Under the pieces are notes generated by a model that was not told where the DNA came from, did no database searches, and worked only from the letters and a program-made list of their open reading frames with translations. The position numbers were made by a program, and so were the translations under genes. From Bryopsis sp. KO-2023 (taxonomy: Eukaryota; Chlorophyta; Ulvophyceae; Bryopsidales; Bryopsidaceae): 64,000 nucleotides of DNA. Positions 35,075 to 46,000 of this stretch are shown piece after piece. The stretch is taken from assembly GCA_030272585.1 (NCBI GenBank), contig BSYQ01000004.1, forward strand, positions 2,108,001 to 2,172,000. Reading direction: 5' to 3'. Position 1 is the first letter of the stretch. Each line of letters opens with the position of its first letter.

Positions 35075-36267
35075 GCCGAGATTGAATTTTAGCCCTCGTG
35101 GACGACGAATCGCTGCGCGGCGACGAGCGTCTGTCTTACATGATTCGAATGATATTACTAATCACCACAATTCCACTTTGAAAATAACAACCCAAAGAGA
35201 AGACTCGATTCAAATACAACCCATGAAAAATCTGGCCCTCCCAAAAAACACAACCTCTCTGCAACCAGACTTACAGTCTCATTTCCTAGAAACACCCATT
35301 AGCAACTCTCCTCTCACTCTTTCTAAAAGTTCAGTTTCCATCCCCATAAAACCTCCCCTTTTCACTCCTTTCATCCCCCAAGATGATTATTTTTTTTCCA
35401 ATCACCTTCACTCCTTTGTGAAGTCCCACTGTCCAACTGTTCTATTTTTTTCTTCATCACTTTCCCTTTTTCAAATAAAAATGCAATCACCTCCACCATG
35501 GTCAAATTTTTCAAAACAAAATCAGCCCTCTTCTTCACCATAATGCCCAAACTGCAAAGTTGAGCATCCATGCTCGACGAGGTAGACCAAGGTGCCCTGA
35601 GCATTCGAAGGGTTTCATTGAGAACACCACTGGTTCACCACCAGAGACAAGGCCGCTTCTTTGGGATGCCCACAGGTAGGGAGTGGAGCAGGTTTGGAGG
35701 AGGTCATTACCAGCAGCAGCGATCGAATCGAATCGATTTGTGGACATTGCCTGCTGGGCGATCGGAAACGCCGCCACCTTGTCGATCACGACTTCAGGAG
35801 CCGTCGAGCCCACTCTTTCGGCGACCGAGGTGCGGCAAAAAGGAGGATCCAGAGAATTTCAAAGAGCAGACGAAAAACAGTCTTTCTTTTTTTTTTTTTT
35901 TTTAAACCAGCGCGGAGAAGAGGGTTATTGTGGGTGCTGCACTGGAGGTTGCAGATGTTCCATCAATGAAGACCCTGAGCGCCACATCACAATCGCCACG
36001 TTGCAGGCACTGTCCCTTCCAAAGCCGCCCTTAACACCTTGGGATCGAGGATGGTTGGTAATGGGAGGAAATACAAGTGGAATGGTCATGCGTCAAGCAA
36101 AAGCATTTCAACTCTCAGGTTCGAATCGCCCACCAAATGCATGGGATGATACCCACAGCCAGATGTCTTTCCTCCATATTGTATGTGCTTTCTGCATGTT
36201 TCATCTGGAGATCCAACCACAATTCACTCCATGGAAAAGAGAAATTTTGAACCTTGGGTTCCATCAG

Positions 36268-36410
36268 GCTGTGACTGAGTCCTCCAGTGACTTCAAGAAT
36301 GCCTTTGATGAGTGGTGCAGCGAAAATAGCACCTGCGACAGTGCCTTTCCACTTTTACTTTTCACTGCCAACGTGTGGGCCAATGCCTCTATCAAGATCA
36401 CTTTTTAGTT
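36268..36410 (+). pseudogene. Relic of a silk-like family exon, right arm
   Basis: Acceptor CAG|GCTGTGACTGAG, then AVTESSSDFKNAFDEW, a CDS motif, and after a gap VWANASIKITF followed by a stop. It keeps the VWANAS block that the left-arm relic lost, and lacks the ATAVAKA block the left relic kept, so the two decayed separately from a common ancestor. No other exons of the gene are present. Confidence 0.75.
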
Positions 36411-36790
36411 CAGCTTTTATGAAAGATACAAGAAAGAAGTTCAGGCACCAAGACCATATTTGTATTGTTAATACTTTCATTATCCAACAGCACAAGGTTA
36501 CCTAGTTCACATACCTCTAAACCAATAATGCCTCCCTCTTCCATGATATCCCAACTTCACTGTAGTACATTCCAACTTGAGCAAGTCCCTTGCCAAAAAT
36601 TTTCCCACTAATCCCTCCAGCCGAAAAAGATTTTCTGCCCTTCTGCCAATTTTTCAGTAGCCGAGTTCAACGATCGTATGGGGCTCTATTGTCGGTCTAT
36701 TTGCACATAAGAAGGGGTGTGTATAGTGCCTTGTCGTGGACCTTATATGTATGCACATCTGGAGTCTCTCTCCACCACTACCATGCTTGA

Positions 36791-38980
36791 TCTTATGTTT
36801 CTTGGCTTGCTGGCAGTTTCAAAGTGTGACGTGGATGAAAATGAGCATCTATGGCCCTTTTTTCAAGTGAAAAAAGAACGTTGGTACCAAAACAAGACGC
36901 CAATATGTGAGCCCACCTCCACCTACCCACCATTTTGACAAACAAACAAAGAAACAAACAAACATAATATCCACCATTTTGAGGTCGATGGGATGCCTAA
37001 CAAAGCTACTGATCGCAGTTTTTAAGCTCGTTTCTAATACTCGACCTTGGTCTGCTTGTTGATCCCTTATTCTCTTAAGTTTTTCAAAGTGGTCTCGCAC
37101 AATCATGAACCTCCCTGCTTCAAAAGGGGTCTTCAGTGGAGATTCCCGCTTTTTTGGCGTTATTGTCTAGGATACTAGGTCTGTTGTAAGACACACACAA
37201 TTTTGAAACAAAAAATTTGTGACTTAGTATCTCGTCAAGCCTGGAGTGGTTCTCTTAAATGGCAGGTTTAGGTGTTGTTTACATTTAATTGAAAAAAGAT
37301 CAGTTCTGACCGCTGCCGTGCAATGTATAGGTTGGTTTTCTGACTTTTGGTTACCTATTGATGCATCTGTGAACAAACCGTTCTGTTTGAACTCTCAAAG
37401 TGTCGCCACTTTGACAACTCTGCTTCAAAAATTTATATATAATATATATATATATATATATGTTTGGCCTCAATGGATGCTTTCTTTTCTTAGGAGTTTT
37501 GTAGTTTGAGCTAGAGTTTTTTTCACTTCTGGTTTCTTTCTATTTGGATTTAATGGGTCAGTTGACCCCTAAGGCACTTTATTCAATTCTTGAGCGACAG
37601 TGGTGGCTTTCTTTATTTATTTCTATCCAGTGGTTTTTTCGCAGAGGGTTTTTTCGAAAACAACGTGGTTTGTGTAAATGGGAACAGTGGGCCCCGAGGC
37701 TCCCCCGTACTTTCGCAACGTTTTTGAACAAGGAATTTTATTCAGATTTTCGTTTCCAAGGTGCTAGGCACTTTCACAAGAGGTTTTTACTAGGTTCACT
37801 ATATTTTTAGATGCAACTGTGGAGGGTTTTCTAGAGCTTACTATATTGCGCTGGGTTTTTACCAAGGGATGGGCTAAATCACCTCGTTGTGGACGGCCTT
37901 CGTTGGGGAAGTTTGCCTAATGTAAATTAAACATTAATTCATTATATACATGTGTAGAAGTATACTACGACCTCCTGGAAAAGACCATCCCCAATAAAGT
38001 TCTCTTTCAGTTGAAACAATATTTCCATTCGATCCTCGACAGACAATTCAAGAGACATTGAGAAACAAATGAAAGAGATGACCCTCCACCAGTGAATATT
38101 TTTCCAATTCTGCTGGCCCTTTTGTGGTCACAAATTTGACCATTTTATCTTGTTGTGGCCCTTTTGCAGCCACAATTTTCATGAAAAAAATAGTTTGTGG
38201 CCCCAATCTCGGTTAATCAAGTTGCATTGTCAGAAAAGTCTTTAAACTCTTTCCACTCCTTTGGAACGATTCGCCACTGGGTTTCACTTTCTGAGCCCCA
38301 CACAAGCAACCACATAGAGCCCCCATGAAAGTAAAGGAACAAAAAAAGCCCTTCCTTCAATCTAAGAATAAAAACACAAACGAAAAACAGTCTTGAAAGG
38401 ATCTTTTGTCAGAATGTTGGGGTCGTATCACCACATTCTGCATTGAGAAGCCATTTTCTGTGTTGATTTTGAGTTCTGATTTCGTTGTTGGTTGCGGCCC
38501 ATTTTTTTCACTGGTTGGGTGGATGTGGCCCTTTTGTGACCCAAAATTTGTCAGGAAAAAAAAAGTTTTGGCCCTTTTGTGGCCCGGGATTGTGCCAGAC
38601 AGGTTTTTTTCGGGGCCACAATGGGCCAAAAGGGCAAAACAAAAAATACACTGCCCTCCATTCACTTCACCACCAAACTAAAGAAATTGTGCATCTCTCA
38701 GCTCGCTCTAAATGGTGACAAGACTTTGTGCCCTGGCCTCATTTCCACTGATGCAAAAAAAAGGAGATGTTTTCAAATTCTTTTCGTTGGAAAAGTTCAT
38801 CAAGTAGATATTGTAGATTAGCAGCAAACGTTTCTAAGGATTGCTCCATCCGTGGAAAGATATTGAATGGAGAGGGCTCGAGATGGAGCTGCTTTGAGCA
38901 AATGCCACAGATCCATCCACATTGCATGCACAAAAATTGAAAGAACAAATAAATTTGAGGGAAAAAAAAACCCAAAACTC
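36791..38980. other. AT-rich stretch without a recognised gene
   Basis: Hydrophobic frames interrupted by stops at 37.2-37.9 kb do not resemble a family I know. Contains a TA microsatellite at about 37,434-37,461 and the GGCCC-rich repeats listed separately. Confidence 0.4.
38110..38640. repeat. Dispersed TGTGGCCCTTTTG motifs
   Basis: At least four direct near-copies of TGTGGCCCTTTTG(T/C) (about 38,116, 38,151, 38,523 and 38,569), each followed by a degenerate CACAA(A/T)TTT block, plus an inverted copy GGGCCACAATGGGCCAAAAGG at about 38,614-38,634. They look like decayed local duplicates that could fold into hairpins. Confidence 0.65.
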
Positions 38981-39083
38981 TGCAAGGTACTCCTCAGAAA
39001 CACCCAAACACCTCCAACAACGCATTCAAAAAAACCGTGAACAAAGAAGACGCAAGAAATCCCCACCAAGAATTGGGATCCAG

Positions 39084-42000
39084 TCAAGACCCCAAATCTC
39101 TCAATGTTCGTTCAGCATAGGGCTTCCATTGTTTCGCACTGCTGAACTCATCCACCCCCATGCCCTCTTTCAATCCTCGAATCAGCTGCACGACTCTCAA
39201 AACCAAGAAAAAATCAGGTGGAAATTTGGAGATGGCGCTCTGCTTGATCGGGCTATTCTTGTCGAAAGGATCCACGTGTCCTTTAGTGTCGAACATCCCT
39301 ATCGCCATTTTTCTCCGGACATCAGTGTTGTCTGTTTCTGTCACGATGCCCAGAGCATCCAAAGCTTTGGAGATGGCCTCCCTGTCAGTCCTGGAAAACA
39401 CAATATTTTTTAAGATATTTTAAGAAAACAACTCCAGAAGATTCTATTGTTTGCAAATATATTTCATTCTTTTTGTATGTTTATGCTTAAAGGCAAGAAA
39501 ATTAGGAAATCAAGAGGACCATTCGAGACATCCCTGATGATTTTCCATCTCTTTTTTGTCAAGTCCTTTCTTCAACCCACCCATTCAAGGCGACAATGAG
39601 TTTAGCCAGGGACATTCGATCAGCTTCATTCAAGTGCTTAGATTGCCCATAATCCAGCAATGCGATTTTAGCGCCCTCTTGGACCAGAATATTTCCGGGA
39701 TGCCCATCCGCTTGAAACAAGCCATCCCCAAGGATCATCCTCCCGTACGCCTCCGAAATTCGCGACAAAACTCTCTCTTTGGCGATTCTTTTCTTTCGAG
39801 CGGACAGCTTTTGGGTCCTCGACCCCAGTTCACGCAATGGAACCCCCTCCATGAATCGCATGACCAGGACTCGGGGGGTGACTAATCCAGGAATGCTGCG
39901 AGGCACGCTCACTCGATCGCTGATGTTCTGGAGACTGTTGGCGATCGAGTCCATCACTCTGGCCTCCCTGTTCACCAAGCAGCCACATTTTAACTGTGAA
40001 ACTTGCAGCCAGCAACCAGTGCATCATAAGCAATGTCCAAGCAGTGGCCACATCATTCCACATGTGCTAGACTGAACAAACCTAAAGTTTGAAATCTCAA
40101 ATTTCTTCTCAGAAGCAACGGACGGTTTGTCAGGGTTGAACGGACACTCACCGTGTGAAATCGAACTCCAGTTCAATTTGTCTTTCGAGCTCATCCACAG
40201 CCGAAACCATGTCAAATTTGATTTCGGTTTTGGACAGAAACGCAGCCCACGAGCGGACGTTCCGTAAATCTTGCTTCATGATTTTCAGAGCATCCGGATA
40301 TTGGACTTTCACAGCCACAGCCCCATCCTTCGGTCGATCCTTGCTCGACATCGCCCTGGCTGCTGCTCTGGATGCCCAGCTTGCATCTTCGGAGAAAAAG
40401 AGGAGCAGACAACAAATCGGAAAGGATTAGTGATATGTGGTTTTTCCAGCGAAGCTTCACAATCCAGACCAAATACTCTCGATTTACACTCAAAACATGT
40501 GGAAAGATCCCAGCATCTTTCGGACAGGCGATATTTAGGGGATGGCAAACTCACCAGCTTTCTCGTCGCCTCCTCTGAAAGTCTCAGCGATCGGCAGCCG
40601 AATAACTTGCCCGATGGTTAATCTGTTCAAATCCACACCTGAGCAAAAACATCATTTCCACACATTATTCAAACCCTCTCCGTTTCTTCATCAAGAAATC
40701 GAGCTTCACTAGTTCTTCTCATTTTGGCATTGCCTTCCCCACCCCACCCCCCCGGATCTTTTTGATACTACCTTTGTTAACGCTTCGTAATTGATCCAGA
40801 CAGATGCCATGTCGATTGCATACGTCCCATGCCTGTTCCCCCTCTTGGATGCAATAGTCTTTGTGATCTTTTCCCTTGAAGTTTTTTAAAGACTTTGCTT
40901 CTCCTGAAACAGGGGACCTTAATCTAGCTTTGTGAACCTGCCACCGAGCAACATCAACAGCCTTTCAGAACAAAAATTCAAAAATTCTGCTGGGGCAAAA
41001 AAAAAAGATTCGATCCTGGATACCCATATTGAAACAACAAAGGTTTGAGGTTGGCTCAATACGAGAGAAGATCAAACGGTAAAAATACATGAAAACGAAA
41101 CTATGTTCAGTTACTTTGGTTTTTTTTGGTTTCCTTTTATTTGCTTGCTCATTTCAGTTTATTAATTTTATTTGTTTATGATTATTTGTTTATTATTATT
41201 TTATTATTATTTTTTTTGGGGGGGATCTTAGGATATGGGCACCTGAGCGATTGAAGCCGATCCCAGAGGATCATCCAGATCGATGTCTTCAAAAACTTCT
41301 CCGAGGTCTGAAATGCCAAACTCCCTCTTCAATACAGCTTCTGCTCTTTTCGCTGGCATTGGCGGCACCTAAGCCAAGCACTAGAGACCATAGAAGAATA
41401 AAAAAAATGGAGCAAAAAAACAAAAAGGAAATGAAACGATCCCAAACGTCTTTTTGCAAAAACTCGGGGATGTTCTGATTACAAGTCAGTGATTTTCACT
41501 CGTTCCGGTGAGCTAGGATCTCCAATTCAAAAAAACAGTATCTTGTCGTGGCAAGATTAACCGAATGCTTAGTCATCAGTAGAACAGGTAATTTTCTTGA
41601 GAAACTCAACTCGTGTAACCGAGCTAGCACACCTGGTCATGCAATTTCGAAAGCTGGAGGCAGATCGCCTCAGGGACGAAATCTCCACGGGCACCGATAA
41701 ACTGACCAGCCTGAATCAGAGGTAGATCAAACAACAAGCATTTTATATTGCTCCACAGTAGAGTATTTCCCCTGTCCCCCCCCCCCTAAGGCCCATCCAC
41801 AATCTTAACCCAGTTGCAATCAATGTTATGCATCATACTGTGTTTTACAAAATTAATTACGGAAAAAATTGTTACGCTAATCACGGTTTTCGACAAGGTG
41901 TAATTAGTTTTTCCGTAATTAATTTTGTAAAACACAGTATGGTGTCCCTTCCATTCAATCAAGGTGAAGAAAACCTGCTGACATGATGTGGGGTTTGATG

Positions 42001-42334
42001 CTGGAAATACGAAAAATGCTTGCTTCGAAAATCCACTACGATCAAGAATCCTTTCTGTGATTGACGAACGAAACCGTGGCGATTGCACCTTGAGATAGAA
42101 TCCTCTCAGATCCACGCAAAGGTTGTACATCTCTCGACCAGCCCATTTATGATGCGGTCCCCACAGTTTCCGCTCAGCGTCAGCGTCGCTGCACCCCGTG
42201 GCGCGAAGAGCGGCCCCGCGGACCTGCGCCACCTTGAAACCCGCGTAAATGCCCACAGCGCGCCGCCAGAAATCGGCACCTCGAAGGCTCCTCTGGAAGA
42301 TATTGGACTCCGATCGATCATCGAAACGAGCCAT
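39084..42334 (-). CDS. ABC1/ADCK-type atypical kinase with an inserted LysM-like segment
   Basis: Eight exons on the minus strand: 42,089-42,334, 41,633-41,709, 41,243-41,368, 40,772-40,937, 40,555-40,638, 40,152-40,386, 39,581-39,967 and 39,084-39,390. Family landmarks in order: FYLK|AGQ (the KxGQ motif), VPPMP, the Ala-rich loop DPLGSASIAQVHKARL, VAVKVQYP (ATP-site Lys, near residue 260), EFDFTREA, catalytic GHPGNILV and metal-binding LLDYGQSK (usual DFG/DFGQ becomes DYGQ). About 60 extra residues between VHKARL and VAVK contain a good LysM match at roughly residues 178-221 (YCIQEGEQAWDVCNRHGICL…LTIGQVIRLP). ABC1 kinases act in mitochondria or plastids on isoprenoid quinones and lipids; no clear targeting call is made here. 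Exon 2 is one base short: AGQ and GARGDFVPE lie in different frames. With that base restored the protein would be 542 residues. All other junctions are in phase. Confidence 0.88.
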
Positions 42335-43050
42335 CCTCCCGAGAGTGCGCGCGGGGCTTCGCGGGAATCGGGTCAGGATGCGGTAATCGATTTTTCAGCC
42401 GAAAGAACAGTGATTTGTGGATGCTGACAGGTTTAATGGGTGGTTTGGTGTGCGGAAAACGCCCGCGGGCGGACGAACAAACTGGAACACTGAAATTTCT
42501 CTGGACGGTGCCACTGGACTTCTGGCCTACGTATCGTTACAAGAACGCAAATATAAAACGCCAACACAAGCCATATCCTTGCCTCTGATCCAAGGAATCC
42601 AGCACAGAAAAAGAATTGGGAGCCCGTGTCTGACTTGGGGGCATACAATTTCATTCTGTAATTAATTTAATTGCTGCAGACCACGTGGGAGAGTAATGGA
42701 TTACGCATTTTTGTTGGGACGTGGACAGAAAGGAGGTCTACAGTACGCGCGCCCACCTCAATGTCACTTTCCCACTGGTTTGCATTAAACCAGGCCCGCA
42801 GGCCTGTACTGCTGGATAGGTTTTCTTCCAGGCCCGCGAGAAATACTCCGAACAGGCCTCACCCTTTTCTTTCTTTTTTTCTTGCTCCTCTCACGGCTGC
42901 GGTCCGAAACGTGGCGGAGGGAATCCTGTTTTGGATGTTTCTTGCAGAGGCGGCCTGACGTCCCTTTGAAAAGCGTTCAGGCGCTCGGACGCTTCTCTCG
43001 TCGAGGAGTTTACCTATCCGGTTTGGTTTATTACGTCGTGATTCCTTCAC
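42335..43050. promoter_or_regulatory. Divergent intergenic region between the kinase and the Pmp-type gene
   Basis: 716 bp between two outward-facing start codons, moderately GC-rich near each gene. No TATA box or shared motif stands out. Promoter role is inferred from position only. Confidence 0.4.
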
Positions 43051-46000
43051 ATGTCATTCCCTCGCCGCGGAGCCCCATCGGGCAGGGGCGCTGTTCTCGC
43101 GTTGTCGTTTGCGGCGTTATGTATCATTTCTGGAAAGTGCGGAGGTCTTGGCGATATCCAAGAGAAAGGTATGTGTGTCGACTCGCCGACAATATTTCTT
43201 ACGAAACTTTCGCGTGGTTTCATGTTTGATTTCATGATCGGCTTCGGCTCTTTTTGCGTCGTGCCGCTGCGCAGTTCGCAAGTTTTCTTTTGGAATTCGA
43301 TTTGATGGCTTCTGTCTGTTGGTTTTTCGATCGAAAAGTCGATTTGTGAAGGCGCACTTCTCACAGTGTCGATCCACAGTTCGGTATTATGATGTCGTTA
43401 CTCATCAAATTTTTCTCTTTCCCAAAATAGAGCCCACAGTGTCTTATTGATCGATTGCCAAGGCAAGCTACGCAAGCCTGCATTCATCTTATTAAATATT
43501 AAAAAAAAAAAAATGTGTAGAAAAAATTGTTATCACTTGAGCAACAATGAATGGATCCACATCACTTGGCACACTGACCATAAAGTTTTAAATCTAGACT
43601 TCGGTTAAACGCACCAATGAAATCTAGATGTGTGGTAGAATGCCCAATATTTTTGGAGAAAATCTGTTAGCAAAAAACGCATCCTTACTCAGACTTGGGG
43701 AGGTTTTTTTACTTTTTTGCTCTGGATATGATGACCCTGGCAGGTATCAAAACTAGAGAATTGCTCCAGTCAGGGGAAAAAGGAGCAACCATCACAATCA
43801 CAAAATCCAACGAGAAGGAATTTCCGGAATTGGTGGCGAATGCAAAGAGTGGGACGACTTTCGTCATTGCATCGCTGGTCATCCGGCTGGGAAAACCATT
43901 GACAATCAAGAAACCCATCACCATTAAGGGAAAGCTGGAGTCTGATGTTCGACCTAAGATCGATTGTAAAGGGGAGCCAGGGTGGATAACGATCAGGTAC
44001 GCAGAGAATTGATTTTGCTGATGATCAGAGAATTTTTGTCCTGGATGGTGATCGATGGGCAGATGGTTTGAACTCGAGAATGTTGCTTTGATGGACTTAT
44101 CTTGTATGGATTGAAGCTGACCCTTGACACATCAAGATATATAATTATATAATTCTTGGGACCTGTTGGATTTTCTCAACCCACCCCCCCCCCAAAAAAA
44201 AAAGAACAAACAGGAACAAGAAAACATGGGAGCTGTTGGATGTCCTGCGCCCCCCCCTCCGCCTCCCCTCCAAAAAAAAAAAAAAAAGAAAAAATGATTT
44301 GCATGAGAAATATGAATGGTGGAGGGACACTGCTCATTCCTTTTTGTTGGGATGCAGCTCGGACGGTGTTGTTTTGAAAGATTGCATCATAACGAACTGC
44401 AACGGACCTGCCGTGCGCATTTTCAACGAGGTGTTTGAAGACCCGTGGGCCGAACCAAAGAGCCTCAAGGACACCCCTTTCCTCGAAGTCCGCATACTTC
44501 GTGTCGATTTCGTCGCAAACCGCGACGAAGAACCAGGTTTCAAGGACGATGGCGGCGGGATCGGCATTTCGGCGGGGTGCGACGTCAAGGTAGACAAGTG
44601 CACGTTTGAAAGCAACGTTGCCCAGCTGGGGGCGGGGATCCACGTGAGAACTGGCGCAAGCTTGCGAGTAAGGGATTCGACTTTCGTCGACAATGTCGCG
44701 AGGATTTCGGGAGCTGGGATCTCGACCAGCACGTTTCTTTCCGACGTTGTCGCGACGTCTTTCGTCGTGGAGCGCTGCCTTTTTTCAGGCAACAGAGACA
44801 TTGACGGCGTTGGGGACTCGAGCGGGCTGCAACTCCAGGGCGTCGGGTCGCCTTTGGAGACGTCACAGTTTCTCAGCTTCCCTGCTCCACAGGTGCGTTA
44901 TGTAGAAATCTGTCTGCCGCCGCGTTTCATGTTTCGGTTTCTGGCACCTTGCTCGAGTTTCTGTCATTAATGCAAACTGCCACGATCAGCCGTTACGACG
45001 TCGACTGCTTCTTTACCCTGATCACGGTCGAATGAAACCCGCCCCTTGCAAACAGGAGTACGAAACATGTTGTGTTGCTTGTGTGGCAGGCTTCTGGGGG
45101 AGGGATCTACGTCTCAGGCTTCGACAAAGTTGTGATCCGGGAGTCCGTGTTCGACGGAAACTCCGCCGTCCCTGCAGGAGGCGCCGTCTTTATAACCGAC
45201 AACAGTGACGTCGTCCTGGAAAACAACCTTTTCAAGAACAACTTCGTCAGATCGTCTCAAAAAGAAGCCCGCCGTCCCAACCTCGAGCTGGGAGGCGCAG
45301 TGTACGTCATGTTCGTCGATCAATCGAGTCGGATCTCCATAACCTCTAGCTTGTTCGAAAACAACACCGCGACATACGGAGGGGCCTTGCACATGGTGAC
45401 GCCCTTGACGACTTTACCGTCGATCACGAGTTGCGTGTTCGAAAGCAACGTAGCTTATCTGGGGGGAGGAGCAGTAATCATTCGCAACGCTATTCAGGTG
45501 TGTTTTTGCAAGCCTGGCGTTACGTTCGTTAAAAATCATTTGAATTTAAAAATCTCTTGACAGTTTTGAACACCCTTGATGCTTTGTGTTGCAATTTTCA
45601 AAACAGAAAAAATATGGAAATTCATTTTCAGGCACTGGAGGATGTTTGTGTGTGTGTTTTTCTGCCTTGTTAGGTAAATATGATGGATGTCAAGATGTAC
45701 AACAATAAAGCGGCGGCTGGGGGTGGGTTGATGCTGACTAATGGAGCGGGGGCTTATTTCATTCAAGGGGTCGATGACAGCAGAGCCTGCCGATTCGAAA
45801 ACAACACAGCAGAAGATGGCGGAGGGTGGTTTTTCTTAGGAGCAGGTATGTCAGACTTGGAAAAAAGTTGAGATCACAATGATATGTCATGTCAACGCCG
45901 CCACATTTTGAGGTCTAGCTCCACTGTCTGCAGAGAGAGGTGCCTTGATTTTTTCGTTTGAACAGAAATCTGGAGTTTTCTCAAGGAAAAAAACTGGACA

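Larger units (their letters stand above)
31600..36790 (+). repeat. Right arm of the large inverted duplication
   Basis: Matches 1-2,690 in inverse orientation (see left arm). The arm is stretched by three hAT-type elements and a duplicated 872 bp spacer at 31,942-35,074. The match continues to at least 36,790, where sequence around GTGGACCTTATATGT corresponds to the first 60 bases of the window, so the left arm probably runs off the window edge. Confidence 0.85.

Noticed and set aside
35535-35813. A 92-codon minus-strand frame in the right arm, with an equivalent at 1,002-1,160
   Set aside because: It is kept in both arms (EVVIDKVAAFPIAQQAMS…), but the left copy is interrupted and no family or splice context was found.
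37246-37810. Two plus-strand frames of 87 and 88 codons
   Set aside because: AT-driven hydrophobic frames with stops between them; no recognisable domain or mobile-element signature.
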